Below the pieces are notes generated by a model that was given only the letters and a program-made list of their open reading frames with translations, did not search any database and had not been told where the DNA came from. The position numbers and the translations under genes are program-made. This document shows positions 33,831-42,210 of a DNA stretch of 64,000 nucleotides, piece by piece. Location of the stretch: positions 1 to 64,000 of the forward strand of contig JADLHW010000011.1 in NCBI GenBank assembly GCA_020848615.1. The letters are read 5' to 3'. This DNA comes from Thermoleophilia bacterium (GTDB lineage Bacteria; Actinomycetota; Thermoleophilia; Miltoncostaeales; Miltoncostaeaceae). Position 1 is the stretch's first letter. Each line of letters begins with the position of its first letter.

Positions 33831-33836
33831 ACTGTA
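33831..33836 (-). promoter_or_regulatory. Candidate -10 (TACAGT) for the GHKL gene and dnaA
   Basis: On the minus strand TACAGT fits TANNNT and would give a 40-base leader before the GTG at 33783. DnaA boxes at 33875 and 33979 lie upstream, so DnaA autoregulation is possible. Confidence 0.3.
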
Positions 33837-33859
33837 ACCGTGGCGACACGCCCGGAGGA

Positions 33860-34012
33860 AGAGCCCCGGAGGCCTGTGGAAACCCGATGATGGGTGCATG
33901 CGGGAATTTTCGTCGCGGGGCCCCTACAGCGTGGTGCGGACGACATCCGAGAACCCCATGACATCGCGGGTCACGGGGTTATCCACAGGGTTTTCCCAGG
34001 CTGTGGAGCAAA
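33860..34012. other. DnaA-box cluster upstream of dnaA, probable oriC part
   Basis: This part of the gap between the GHKL gene and rpmH holds one perfect DnaA box, TTATCCACA at 33979-33987 (plus strand), a near match GTTTCCACA at 33875-33883 (minus strand) and a weaker TGCTCCACA at 34002-34010 (minus strand). Gene direction flips here: genes to the left run leftward and genes to the right run rightward, as expected around an origin. With the cluster at 31450-31595 it may form a bipartite origin. Confidence 0.6.
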
Positions 34013-34042
34013 TCGGGCGCTGTCCGGCCCGCGCCCCTCTGG

Positions 34043-34048
34043 TATCGT
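34043..34048 (+). promoter_or_regulatory. Candidate -10 (TATCGT) for rpmH-rnpA operon
   Basis: TATCGT preceded by GG, matching TANNNT. The leader would be about 75 bases and ends in AAGGAG before the rpmH GTG. Confidence 0.35.
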
Positions 34049-34130
34049 CCCTCACCCCGTGTGACCCGGCCCGGACGCGGGCCCTCGCCCGAGCACGTCC
34101 ACGGCCCATGCGCCAAGGAGCAACCGGCCC

Positions 34131-34265
34131 GTGAAGCGGACCTACCAGCCGAACCGACGCAAGCGCAGCAAGACCCATGGCTTCAGGAAGCGCATGAGCA
34201 CGCGCGCCGGCCGTGCGGTGCTCAAGCGCCGGCGCGCCAAGGGCCGCGCCCGGCTGTCGGCCTGA
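34131..34265 (+). CDS. rpmH: Ribosomal protein bL34
   Basis: A 44-residue, very basic large-subunit ribosomal protein with the full family signature ([20 protein letters not shown] ... [12 protein letters not shown]). AAGGAG at 34115-34120 precedes the GTG by ten bases. It starts the conserved rpmH-rnpA-yidD-yidC-khpB-rsmG-parA-parB cluster on the right side of the origin. Confidence 0.98.
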   Translation: MKRTYQPNRRKRSKTHGFRKRMSTRAGRAVLKRRRAKGRARLSA

Positions 34266-34273
34266 CCAGCCCG

Positions 34274-34681
34274 ATGACCGCCTCCGACGCCGAGGCGCGC
34301 GGCCGCAGAGCCCGCATCTCGCGTTCGCGTGATTTCGACGCCGTGTACCGGCGCGGCCGTTCGACGGCCGGCCGGCACATGGTGGTGTACCTGTTCCCGC
34401 GCGAGGGCGGCGGTGCGGGTGACGCCCGCCTGGGCCTCTCCGTGTCCCGCAAGGTGGGCGGCGCGGTCGAGCGCAACCGCGTGAAGCGCGTGCTGCGCGA
34501 GCAGTTCGCGACGCGCCGGGCGATGGTGCCCGGTGACACCGACGTCGTCGTGATCGCCCGGGCCGGCATCGCGGAGTACCTGGACGAACGCGGGTCCGCG
34601 GCGCTCGGCGAGCGGCTGCAGGAGCTGCTGGAGCGCGGGCTCGGCGATCGGGCCGTGACCGCGGGAGGCGCCGCGGCATGA
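34274..34681 (+). CDS. rnpA: Ribonuclease P protein component
   Basis: A 135-residue basic protein that assists the RNase P RNA in tRNA 5' maturation. The RNR motif region appears as AVERNRVKRVLRE, and RLGLSVSRKVGGA matches the family. The ATG lies eight bases after the rpmH stop and the end overlaps yidD by four bases (ATGA). Confidence 0.95.
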   Translation: MTASDAEARGRRARISRSRDFDAVYRRGRSTAGRHMVVYLFPREGGGAGDARLGLSVSRKVGGAVERNRVKRVLREQFATRRAMVPGDTDVVVIARAGIAEYLDERGSAALGERLQELLERGLGDRAVTAGGAAA

Positions 34682-34917
34682 GTGGACGCGCCCTCGCCAC
34701 CGCGCCCATCCGGGCGTACCAGCGCCTGATCTCGCCGCTGTTCGCGCGGCGCTGCCGGTACCACCCCACCTGCTCCGAGTACGCGGTCACCGCGGTGCGC
34801 GAGTTCGGGGTCGCCCGCGGCGTCGTGCTCGCCGCGTGGCGGCTGCTGCGCTGCAACCCGTTCACCCCCGGCGGCGTGGACCACCCCGCCGACCAGCGAC
34901 TCTTCCGCGCGCGGTGA
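34678..34917 (+). CDS. yidD: Membrane protein insertion efficiency factor YidD
   Basis: A 79-residue protein with the YidD signature YQRLISPLFARRCRYHPTCS and RCNPFTPGGVDHP. It helps YidC-dependent insertion of inner-membrane proteins and associates with the membrane by an amphipathic helix. It overlaps rnpA upstream and yidC downstream by four bases each. Confidence 0.95.
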   Translation: MSGRALATAPIRAYQRLISPLFARRCRYHPTCSEYAVTAVREFGVARGVVLAAWRLLRCNPFTPGGVDHPADQRLFRAR

Positions 34918-35852
34918 ACCCACTCACCCCGATCGAGGACGCACTCCGGTGGGTGCTGGACCGCCTGCACGAGAACGTCGGGCTCACCTACGGGTGGTCG
35001 ATCGTCGTCCTCACGCTGATCGTGCGCGCCGCGCTGCTGCCGCTGGTGATCAAGCAGTACCGCTCCATGCGGCAGATGCAGATCATCGCGCCTCAGATCA
35101 AGGAGGTGCAGCGCAAGTACAAGGACGACCGGCGCAAGCAGCAGGAGGAGGTCATGCGCCTCTACTCGGAGAACAACGCGAACCCCTTCGCGTCCTGCCT
35201 GCCCATGCTCGCGCAGCTGCCGGTGTTCTTCGCGCTGTACTACGTGCTCCGCAGCTTCTCGGGGAGCGCGTCGGACGGGACGGACCTGTCGTTCCTGTGG
35301 ATCGTCCCGGACATCACGACCCACCTGAAGGACCTGGGCGTCGTGGCCCTCGTGATCGGCCTGGGCATCTACGGGTTGTCGCAGCTGCTGTCGACGGAGC
35401 TGTCGTTCGAGCCCCACACCCCGAACACGCAGCGCCGGATCATGCGGCTGCTGCCGATCCCGATCGTCCTCACCGCGCTGCAGTTCCCGTTCCCGGCCGG
35501 GCTCGGCGTCTACTGGGTCACCACGAACCTGTGGACCGCCGCGCAGATGCTCATCATCAAGCACATCATCGGCCTGCACATCGCCCACCACCCGGAGGAG
35601 CTGCCGGGAGGGCCCAAGACCTCCCGGACGGCGCCGAAGGAGAAGGCGCAGAACGTCGCCGCGGTCGCCGAGCCCGAGCCGGCCGGCTCCTCCCCGTCCG
35701 ACGCCGCGGCCGGCAACGGCGGCGGGACGCCGCAGCGCCAGGCCCGCGGCGGCGGCGACGCGAACCGCCGCAAGCCGCGCCCCCGCGGTCAGTCGGGCGG
35801 GCAGGGCGGGGCGAAGCAGGGCAACCGCCGGCCCCCGAAGAAGCGGAAGTGA
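34914..35852 (+). CDS. yidC: Membrane protein insertase YidC/OxaI
   Basis: A 312-residue insertase of the short Gram-positive type, without the large periplasmic domain of proteobacterial YidC. Hydrophobic segments lie around residues 25-45, 100-120, 140-165 and 185-215, with a conserved cytoplasmic loop (KQYRSMRQMQIIAPQIKEV) including the functional Arg region. The last 70 residues are Gly/Arg/Lys-rich (QSGGQGG...PPKKRK), a likely ribosome-binding tail. No lipobox is present. GTG start with GTGA overlap to yidD. Confidence 0.95.
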   Translation: MNPLTPIEDALRWVLDRLHENVGLTYGWSIVVLTLIVRAALLPLVIKQYRSMRQMQIIAPQIKEVQRKYKDDRRKQQEEVMRLYSENNANPFASCLPMLAQLPVFFALYYVLRSFSGSASDGTDLSFLWIVPDITTHLKDLGVVALVIGLGIYGLSQLLSTELSFEPHTPNTQRRIMRLLPIPIVLTALQFPFPAGLGVYWVTTNLWTAAQMLIIKHIIGLHIAHHPEELPGGPKTSRTAPKEKAQNVAAVAEPEPAGSSPSDAAAGNGGGTPQRQARGGGDANRRKPRPRGQSGGQGGAKQGNRRPPKKRK

Positions 35853-35853
35853 G

Positions 35854-36327
35854 ATGAGCCCAGATTCCACCGCCGGGGCCGCCGCGCTCCAGGGCGTGCT
35901 CGACGCCGTCGCCGTCGCCTTCGGCGTGCGCGATCCGCAGATCACCGTGGCGCAGGACGACGAGGGCGGCCTGGTGGGCTCCATCACCGGGACGGGCTCC
36001 GACCAGATCATCGGCCGCGGCGGCGAGGTCATCGACGCCCTCCAGTACCTGGCGGCGCAGGTCGTGTCCCGTGCCGAGGGCGGCGGGCGGCGGCGCGTGA
36101 ACGTGGACGCCGACGGCTACCGGGCCCGTCGCGAGGCGGCGCTGATGGACCTCGCGAACCGCGCGGCGGCCGAGGCGCTGGAGTTCGGCGAGGAGATCGA
36201 GCTGGACGCGATGACCCCGCACGACCGGCGCATCGTCCACATGGCCCTGAAGGAGCGCACCGACGTGGTCACGCGCAGCGAGGGCGAGGAGCCCCGCCGC
36301 CGGATCATCGTCGAGCCCGCCGACTGA
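35854..36327 (+). CDS. khpB: KhpB/Jag RNA-binding protein (KH-R3H)
   Basis: A 157-residue protein with a KH domain (about 40-95; GTGSDQIIGRGGEVIDALQ) and an R3H domain near the C-terminus (LDAMTPHDRRIVHMAL, containing the R-x3-H pattern). The N-terminal Jag_N domain of firmicute proteins is missing, as is usual in actinobacteria. It binds RNA, usually with KhpA. It follows yidC after one base. Confidence 0.92.
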   Translation: MSPDSTAGAAALQGVLDAVAVAFGVRDPQITVAQDDEGGLVGSITGTGSDQIIGRGGEVIDALQYLAAQVVSRAEGGGRRRVNVDADGYRARREAALMDLANRAAAEALEFGEEIELDAMTPHDRRIVHMALKERTDVVTRSEGEEPRRRIIVEPAD

Positions 36328-36341
36328 CGCCGGAACCCGCC

Positions 36342-36968
36342 GTGGGCCTCGTGCTCTACGACAACCCGGCGTCGTCGAACGCCCTGAAGGTGCGGTTCGC
36401 CCTCGCCGAGGCGGGTCTCACGTACGAGCGCCGTGACGTGCCGCTCGCCCGTCCGCGCCCCGCCGGGTATCTGGCCGTGAACCCGCTGGGGCTCATCCCG
36501 GCGCTCGACGACGACGGCTTCGTGCTGTGCGAGTCCCACACCATCCTCCGCTACGTCGCCCTGCGGGCCGGGCGGGACGACCTGTACCCGGGGGCGATGC
36601 GGGACCGCGCCCGGGTGGACGAGTTCCTGGACCGCTTCGCGACGACCATCAGGCCGGCCTTCTTCCGGGTCGAGGTCCCGGCGCTGGGGTACGTCCCCGG
36701 CCGGGGCTTCGGTGCGGCGCCGCCGGACGCCGAGGCCACCACCACCGCGATCGCCGAGCTGGCGCCGGTTCTGGAGATTCTGGAGGACCTGGTGGGTGAC
36801 CGGGCCGTCGTGCTCGACCGCTTCACCATCGCGGACTGCGCCCTGGCGCCCGTCCTGTTCCGGCACCGGCGCACCGGCGTCGACCTGGCGGGGTACCCCC
36901 GGCTCTCGGCCCTTCGTGAGGCCATCCTGTCCCGTCCCGGGTGGACCGCGGCCGAACCCGTCACCTGA
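36342..36968 (+). CDS. Glutathione S-transferase-like protein
   Basis: A 208-residue GST-fold protein: thioredoxin-like N-terminal domain (LVLYDNPASSNALKVRFAL, VNPLGLIPALDDDG, and the ligand motif ESHTILRYVA) and a helical C-terminal domain with the N-capping FTIADCALAPVL. The first strand carries Ser in NPASSN, a common catalytic position. Most actinobacteria use mycothiol instead of glutathione, so the thiol partner is uncertain. It lies between khpB and rsmG in the origin cluster, an insertion not seen in standard gene orders. GTG start. Confidence 0.85.
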   Translation: MGLVLYDNPASSNALKVRFALAEAGLTYERRDVPLARPRPAGYLAVNPLGLIPALDDDGFVLCESHTILRYVALRAGRDDLYPGAMRDRARVDEFLDRFATTIRPAFFRVEVPALGYVPGRGFGAAPPDAEATTTAIAELAPVLEILEDLVGDRAVVLDRFTIADCALAPVLFRHRRTGVDLAGYPRLSALREAILSRPGWTAAEPVT

Positions 36969-36975
36969 CCGCGCG

Positions 36976-37683
36976 ATGTTTCACGTGAAACAGGGCCCCG
37001 CGGCGCGCCTGCTCGCCGCGGCCGAGGCGATGGGCGTGCCCCTCGCCCCGGCAGCGGCGGGCGAGCTGGTGGCGCTGTTCGACCGGATCGCCCTGGAACC
37101 CCAGAACCTCACCGCCATCGAGGATGTCGAGGAGGCCGTCGACCGTCACCTCGCCGACAGCCTCAGCGGGCTGACGGTGCCGGAGCTGCGGGGCCCGGTG
37201 GCCGACCTGGGCAGCGGGGGAGGCTTCCCCGGCCTGGTCCTGGCGATCATGCGCCCGGAGATGCCGGTGACCCTGGTGGAGAGCGAGAAGAAGAAGTGCC
37301 TGTGGCTCGAGGCGGCGTCCGCGGCGCTCCCTAACGTACGGGTGGTGGCCGACCGCTCCGAGCACCTGGCGAAGCACGCACGCGGGGCCTTCGCCACGGT
37401 GACCGCCCGCGCCGTCGCGCCCCTGGTGCCGGTCATCGAGCTCGCCGCACCGCTCGTGGCCGACGACGGGCACGCGCTGGTGTGGTCCACCCCGATGCCG
37501 GCGGACGACGAGGCCCGCGCCGCGACGGCCGCCGAGATGCTGGGTTTGCAGGCACTTCCCGCTCGCGCGGTGCGTCCGTTCGCGGGCGCCGAGCGCGTCA
37601 TGCGCGTGTTCCGGCGCGTCGCGCCCACCCCGGCCAAGTACCCCCGGCGTCCCGGCAGGGCCGTCGCCCGACCCATCGCCTGA
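36976..37683 (+). CDS. rsmG: 16S rRNA (guanine-527-N7)-methyltransferase RsmG
   Basis: A 235-residue methyltransferase (GidB) that modifies 16S rRNA with S-adenosylmethionine. Motif I DLGSGGGFPGLVLA and the following VESEKKKCLWL match the family. The first six residues MFHVKQ are encoded by the parS palindrome, which overlaps the start codon. No ribosome site is evident ahead of the ATG. A stop six bases upstream belongs to the GST gene, so it is cotranscribed. Confidence 0.95.
   Translation: MFHVKQGPAARLLAAAEAMGVPLAPAAAGELVALFDRIALEPQNLTAIEDVEEAVDRHLADSLSGLTVPELRGPVADLGSGGGFPGLVLAIMRPEMPVTLVESEKKKCLWLEAASAALPNVRVVADRSEHLAKHARGAFATVTARAVAPLVPVIELAAPLVADDGHALVWSTPMPADDEARAATAAEMLGLQALPARAVRPFAGAERVMRVFRRVAPTPAKYPRRPGRAVARPIA
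36977..36992. promoter_or_regulatory. parS centromere site
   Basis: The 16-bp sequence TGTTTCACGTGAAACA is a perfect match to the bacterial parS consensus and a perfect palindrome. It starts one base inside the rsmG ATG and lies about 1.5 kb from parB. ParB dimers load here and spread as CTP-dependent clamps to set up chromosome segregation. Confidence 0.97.
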
Positions 37684-37695
37684 GGTGAGCGGAGC

Positions 37696-38460
37696 ATGGA
37701 CGACAAGGTGATCTACGCCATCGCCAACCAGAAGGGCGGGGTCGGGAAGACGACGACCGCGGTGAACCTGGCGGCGTGCCTCGCGGAGGCGGGCGCCAGG
37801 GTGCTGCTGGTGGACGTCGACCCGCAGGCGAACGCCTCCAGCGGGCTGGGCGTGCACGCCGGCGACGGCCCGTCGATCGCCGAGATCATCCTCGACGGGA
37901 TGCCCGCGCAGGATGTCGTGCGGGCCACGGACATCCCGAACCTCGACATCATCCCGGGCACCCAGGACCTGGCCGGGGCGGCGGTGGAGCTGCCGGCCCG
38001 GGCCGAGCGGGAGCGCATCCTGGCAAACGCGCTCGCACCGCTCACCGACCGGTACCGCTACATCTTCCTGGACTGCCCGCCGTCGCTGGACCTGCTCACG
38101 GTGAACGCCCTCACGGCCGCGGACCGCCTCATCGTGCCGGTGCAGTGCGAGTACTACGCGCTCGAGGGCCTGTCGCGCCTCATGGAGACCGTCGCGGGCG
38201 TGCAGACCCACCTCAACCCGGGCCTCAAGGTCTCCGGGATGCTGCTCACCATGCACGACTCGCGCACCCGGGTGAGCGGCGACGTGGTGGCCGAGGTGCG
38301 CCGCCACTTCCCCGAGCTGGCCTTCAAGACCGTGGTGCCGCGCAACGTCCGGCTGGCGGAGGCGCCGTCGCACGGCGAGCCCGTCATCCGCTACGACCCG
38401 CACTGCGCCGGCGCCGACGCGTACTTCGAGGCGGCGAAGGAGCTCGCGGCCCGTGCCTGA
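37696..38460 (+). CDS. parA: Chromosome partitioning ATPase ParA
   Basis: A 254-residue deviant-Walker ATPase (Soj type) without an N-terminal HTH. It has KGGVGKTTTAVNLAACLAE (P-loop, 12-20), LLVDVDPQANASSG, and DCPPSLDLLTVNAL. It drives origin segregation with ParB and parS. The ATG follows GAGGTGAGCGGA. The end overlaps the parB GTG by eight bases. Confidence 0.97.
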   Translation: MDDKVIYAIANQKGGVGKTTTAVNLAACLAEAGARVLLVDVDPQANASSGLGVHAGDGPSIAEIILDGMPAQDVVRATDIPNLDIIPGTQDLAGAAVELPARAERERILANALAPLTDRYRYIFLDCPPSLDLLTVNALTAADRLIVPVQCEYYALEGLSRLMETVAGVQTHLNPGLKVSGMLLTMHDSRTRVSGDVVAEVRRHFPELAFKTVVPRNVRLAEAPSHGEPVIRYDPHCAGADAYFEAAKELAARA

Positions 38461-39328
38461 CCTCCCGAACCGCCGCCTGGGCCGCGGCCTCTCCGCGCTG
38501 CTGGGCGACCCGCTGGCCGCCGGCACGGCGCCGCATGCCCGGCCCGAGGGCCTGGTGGAGCTGCCGGTCGCCGACATCCACGCCAACCCGGACCAGCCGC
38601 GCCGCCGCATCGACCCCGCGGCCCTGGCGACCCTGGTGGACTCCATCCGCCGGCACGGCCTGGTGCAGCCGGTGGCCGTGCGTCCCGACGGCGGGGGCTA
38701 CGTCCTCATCGCCGGTGAGCGCCGCTGGCGCGCCGCGCGCGAGGCCGGGCTGGAGCGGGTGCCCGCGCTCATCCGGGAAGCCGATGAACAGGGGCGTCTG
38801 GAGCTCGCGCTGGTCGAGAACCTGGTGCGCGAGGATCTCTCCCCCATGGAGGTCGCGCGCGCGTGCGCGATCCTCACCGAGGACTTCGCCCAGAGCCACC
38901 AGCAGGTCGCCGACCGCCTGGGGCGCGCACGGCCCACGGTGTCGAACCTCCTGCGGCTGCTCGAGCTGCCCGACGAGGTGCAGGCGATGGTCGACCGCGG
39001 CGAGCTGAGCGAGGGCCATGCCCGCGCCGTGCTGATGGCCGACGGCGCCCGCGACCGGCGGCTCCTCGCGGAGCGCATCGTCGCCGAGGGCCTGTCGGTG
39101 CGCGAGGCGGAGCGCCTCGCCCGGGACCGGGCGGCGGCCCACCGGGCCCCCAGGGCGGCCCGGCCGGACCTCCCGCCGGCGGCGGACGACGCGCTGGACG
39201 CCTTCACCGCGGCATTCGACACGGCCGTGCGCGTGCGCGCCCGGGCACGCGGCGACCTGGGGGTCGAGCTGCGCTTCGCCGACGAGAACGCCCTGCGCGA
39301 GGCGATCTCCCGGCTTCCCGCTCCCTAG
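38453..39328 (+). CDS. parB: Chromosome partitioning protein ParB
   Basis: A 291-residue CTPase clamp. The N-terminus LGRGLSALLGD is the ParA-stimulating motif; the CTP-binding ParB/Srx domain shows ADIHANPDQPRRR and LIAGERRWRAAREAGL; the HTH follows (QQVADRLGRARPTVSNLLRLLEL), and a C-terminal dimerisation region. The GTG start overlaps parA. Its TAG stop shares the CTAG tetranucleotide with the stop of the convergent histidine kinase. Confidence 0.96.
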   Translation: MPDLPNRRLGRGLSALLGDPLAAGTAPHARPEGLVELPVADIHANPDQPRRRIDPAALATLVDSIRRHGLVQPVAVRPDGGGYVLIAGERRWRAAREAGLERVPALIREADEQGRLELALVENLVREDLSPMEVARACAILTEDFAQSHQQVADRLGRARPTVSNLLRLLELPDEVQAMVDRGELSEGHARAVLMADGARDRRLLAERIVAEGLSVREAERLARDRAAAHRAPRAARPDLPPAADDALDAFTAAFDTAVRVRARARGDLGVELRFADENALREAISRLPAP

Positions 39329-40770
39329 GCGGCGGGGAAGCGGAGCCGCACGGCGGTTCCGCGCCCCGGCTCCGAGCGGACGTCGACGTCCGCTCCGGCC
39401 AGCCGGGCGCGGGCGCGCATCGCGTCCAGGCCCAGGTGGCCCTCGTCAATGCGCGTGGGGATCTCGTCCAACACGAACCCGCGCCCGTCGTCGGTGACCT
39501 CCACCCACAGCCCGTCGTCCTCGCCGGCGGACACGGTGAGGGTGGCGGCACCGGAGTGGCGCACCGCGTTGGCCACGGCCTCCTGCACGATGCGGAACGC
39601 CACCGTCCGTCCATGGGCGCCGAGGGCGTCGGCGGCGTCCAGGCCGTGCATCGCGGTGGCCAGCCCGCGGGCCTCCGCGCGCTGCAGCACCACCCGCACG
39701 GCGGCGGCGAACCCCAACTGCTGCAGGGACATCGGGTGCAGGTCGAAGATCGCCTCGCGCAGCGCACCCACCGCGCCGCGGGCCGCGGACGACGCGCGGG
39801 CGGCGGCCTCGACGCCCGGCGCGCCCGCCGCCCGGAGCTCCTCCGCCAGGGCGTCGAGGATGAGCCCGAGGCCCACGAGCTCCTGCACCGGCCCGTCATG
39901 GAGGTCCTCGGCGATGCGGCTGCGCTCCTCCTCCTGGGCGTGCACCAGGGCCGCGGCGACGGCCGACCGCCGCTCCTGCTCGCGCCGCACGTCGTCCAGC
40001 AGGCGGAGGTTCGCCAGGGCGATGCCGGCCTGCTGGGCGAGGGTCTCGAGCCGGTCGGCGTCGTCGTCGGGCAGGACGCCCCGGTCGGTGTCGACCACCA
40101 GGGCGGAGGGGGTGCCGTCACCGGGGATGGGCACGGCGACCTCGGGACCGGGAAGTACCTGCACACGGCCGGAACGCGCGGCGGCGAGGGCGGCCGTCCA
40201 GGCGACGGCCCGCGGGGTGCCCTCCTGGGCGAGGACCACCGGCCCGTCCGGTCCGGGCCGCACCACCGCGGCCGCGGTGCCCCGCAGCAGCCGGCGCGCC
40301 TGGCGGGCCACGACCAGGGCCAGCTCCTCGGGCGACTCCACGCGGGTCACCGCACGGGCGATCTCCTGCATCGCCATGAGCTGGCGCACCTCGCGGTCCA
40401 GGTCCCGGGCGCGGGCCTGGAGGCCCTCGAACAGCTGGGAGGTGCGGATCGCCAGGCCCAGGGCGATGCCCGCACGGCGCGCGTCGTGCGCCCCGGCGTC
40501 CGGCAGGCCGGTCACCAGGAGGCACCCCACGGTCTCGCCGCCCACGCGCAGCGGCACCTCCAGCGCCTCGCCGGGCCCGGCGGGCCGGCCGGCCGCCGGA
40601 CCCGGGTGCAGGTCGCCCGAGGTGGCGTCCTTCAGGTGGACGGCCGCACCCTGCGCTCCGAGGGCCCGCACCAGGCGGGCCAGACACTCCTCCACCCCCG
40701 CCGGATCACCCAGGCGCACGCCGGCGATGGCCGCGAGCGCGCCGTCGAGGCCCCCGGGAGACATCCCCAT
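39325..40770 (-). CDS. Cytoplasmic sensor histidine kinase (GAF-GAF-HisKA_3)
   Basis: A 481-residue kinase of the NarL-partner type. Two GAF-like domains (about 10-125 and 140-260) are joined by a coiled linker. Then HisKA_3 with RIAEDLHDGPVQEL (His291) and an HATPase with the N-box VQEAVANAVRHS, DDGRGF and GHLGLDAMRARARLAG. No membrane span is seen, so it senses a cytoplasmic signal. It is preceded by its response regulator with a one-base overlap (TGATG). The target is unknown. Confidence 0.9.
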   Translation of the reverse strand: MGMSPGGLDGALAAIAGVRLGDPAGVEECLARLVRALGAQGAAVHLKDATSGDLHPGPAAGRPAGPGEALEVPLRVGGETVGCLLVTGLPDAGAHDARRAGIALGLAIRTSQLFEGLQARARDLDREVRQLMAMQEIARAVTRVESPEELALVVARQARRLLRGTAAAVVRPGPDGPVVLAQEGTPRAVAWTAALAAARSGRVQVLPGPEVAVPIPGDGTPSALVVDTDRGVLPDDDADRLETLAQQAGIALANLRLLDDVRREQERRSAVAAALVHAQEEERSRIAEDLHDGPVQELVGLGLILDALAEELRAAGAPGVEAAARASSAARGAVGALREAIFDLHPMSLQQLGFAAAVRVVLQRAEARGLATAMHGLDAADALGAHGRTVAFRIVQEAVANAVRHSGAATLTVSAGEDDGLWVEVTDDGRGFVLDEIPTRIDEGHLGLDAMRARARLAGADVDVRSEPGRGTAVRLRFPAA

Positions 40771-41462
40771 CAGCGGATCAATGACTGGCGTATTCCGATC
40801 GCGACCGCTTGTGTGCGGTGCTCAGCCTCAAGCTTGGCGAGGATGTGCTTGACGTGGGTCTTCACCGTCTCGACGCTCACCACCAGGCGCTCGGAGACCT
40901 CGCGGTTCGAGTGCCCGTCGGCGAGCATCTGGAGGATCTCGCGCTCGCGCGCGGACAGCACGCTGTTCTGCCGCGGCCGCGAGAACTGCCGCAGGAAGTC
41001 GGGCGCCAGGCGCGGGTCCACGAACGGCTCCCCGCCGGCCACCTGCCGGATGGCGGCGACCAGCGTGGTGCTGTCGGAGTCCTTCAGCACGAACCCCTGG
41101 GCACCCGAGTCGAGCGCGTCCCACAGGAGCTCCTGCTCCGAGTGCGCGGTGAACATCACCACCCGGATGTCCGGGTGCTCCGCGGTGAGCCGGTGGGTGG
41201 CCTGGACGCCGCCCAGGCCCGGCATGCGGGCGTCCATGAGGACGATGTCCGGACGGCGCCGCGTGACGAGCTCCAGGGCCTCCTCGCCGCTGGACCCCTC
41301 GCCCACCACCACCATGTCCTCGAGCTGGGAGACCAGCCGGCGGACGCCCTCGCGCACCACGGCGTGGTCGTCGACCAGCAGCAACCCGAGGCGTCGATGC
41401 TCTTCAGGGGGTCGCGTTTGTCCGCCTCCTGCGGGAACAACCGCTCCACGTGGCTGGGGCAT
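40770..41462 (-). CDS. NarL/LuxR-family response regulator
   Basis: A 230-residue regulator: receiver domain (26-145) with acidic pocket VDDH, phosphoacceptor Asp77 in LMDARMPG, Thr in FTAHS and Lys in LKDSD; a linker; and a LuxR HTH (LSAREREILQMLADGHSNREVSERL, split by me as LSAREREILQML and NREVSERL). A 25-residue extension precedes the receiver. The ATG has GAGGA five bases upstream. It lies 31 bases after the tRNA-Ile gene on the same strand, with no hairpin I can call between them, so readthrough from the tRNA promoter is possible. Confidence 0.93.
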   Translation of the reverse strand: MPQPRGAVVPAGGGQTRPPEEHRRLGLLLVDDHAVVREGVRRLVSQLEDMVVVGEGSSGEEALELVTRRRPDIVLMDARMPGLGGVQATHRLTAEHPDIRVVMFTAHSEQELLWDALDSGAQGFVLKDSDSTTLVAAIRQVAGGEPFVDPRLAPDFLRQFSRPRQNSVLSAREREILQMLADGHSNREVSERLVVSVETVKTHVKHILAKLEAEHRTQAVAIGIRQSLIR

Positions 41463-41493
41463 GCCGGTCCTCGGGGACAGGGCCGGGGACGAG

Positions 41494-41567
<74 letters not shown>

Positions 41568-41589
41568 GGGGCCCCCTGGGGCGCCGGTG

Positions 41590-41595
41590 AGGTTA
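41590..41595 (-). promoter_or_regulatory. Candidate -10 (TAACCT) for tRNA-Ile
   Basis: On the minus strand TAACCT (TANNNT) lies 22 bases before the mature tRNA 5' end, a normal distance for a tRNA precursor. Confidence 0.4.
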
Positions 41596-41681
41596 GCAAT
41601 CCGGGGGACGGGGCAGCAACCCGCCCGCGCAGGTTTCGGCGCCGGGGGACGGTGCCGGGCCGCCGGAAGGCGGCCCCGGAC

Positions 41682-41687
41682 TATCAT
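41682..41687 (+). promoter_or_regulatory. Candidate -10 (TATCAT) for the DUF151 gene
   Basis: TATCAT is close to the -10 consensus. Transcription would start near 41694, shortly before GGGAG (41711-41715) and the GTG at 41722. Confidence 0.4.
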
Positions 41688-41721
41688 TGCCGGGAGGCCA
41701 CCAGCCCACCGGGAGACGACC

Positions 41722-42207
41722 GTGCAGGAGATGTCCATCTACGGGGTGAGCTTCGACATCGGCGCCAAGCAGCCGATTGTGCTCCTCAAGACCGTGAACG
41801 ACAACAAGTTCCTGCCCATCTGGATCGGGAGCTCCGAGGCCACCGCCATCCTCATGCGGTTGCAGGGCGTCGAGACCCCGCGGCCCATGACGCACGACCT
41901 CCTGTCGAACGTGGTGGCCGGGCTGGACGCCGAGATCGCCCGCATCACGGTCACCGAGCTGCGGGACAACACGTTCTTCGCGCTCATCACGCTCCGGGTG
42001 AAGACCACGGAGATCGAGATCGACTCCCGCCCGTCCGACGCCCTGGCGCTGGCGGTGCGGGCCAACGCCCCGATCTACGTGGCCGACCGCGTGATCGAGG
42101 AGAGCGCCCTCGACATCGCCGAGGGGCAGCTGGGCGAGACCGAGGACGTGGTGGAGGCCTTCAAGGCGTTCCTCGACGAGGTGAACCCCGAGGACTTCGC
42201 CGGCTGA
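41722..42207 (+). CDS. Bifunctional nuclease family protein (DUF151)
   Basis: A 161-residue protein of the BFN/DUF151 family common in actinobacteria. Marker phrases are VLLKTVNDNKFLPIWIG, EATAILMRLQGVETPRPMTHDLL, and DSRPSDALALAVRANAPIYV. Plant members have been reported to act as RNase and DNase; function in bacteria is unclear. The GTG at 41722 has GGGAG six bases upstream; ATG 41731 is a second option. It ends three bases before the convergent chorismate mutase stop. Confidence 0.92.
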   Translation: MQEMSIYGVSFDIGAKQPIVLLKTVNDNKFLPIWIGSSEATAILMRLQGVETPRPMTHDLLSNVVAGLDAEIARITVTELRDNTFFALITLRVKTTEIEIDSRPSDALALAVRANAPIYVADRVIEESALDIAEGQLGETEDVVEAFKAFLDEVNPEDFAG

Positions 42208-42210
42208 GCC

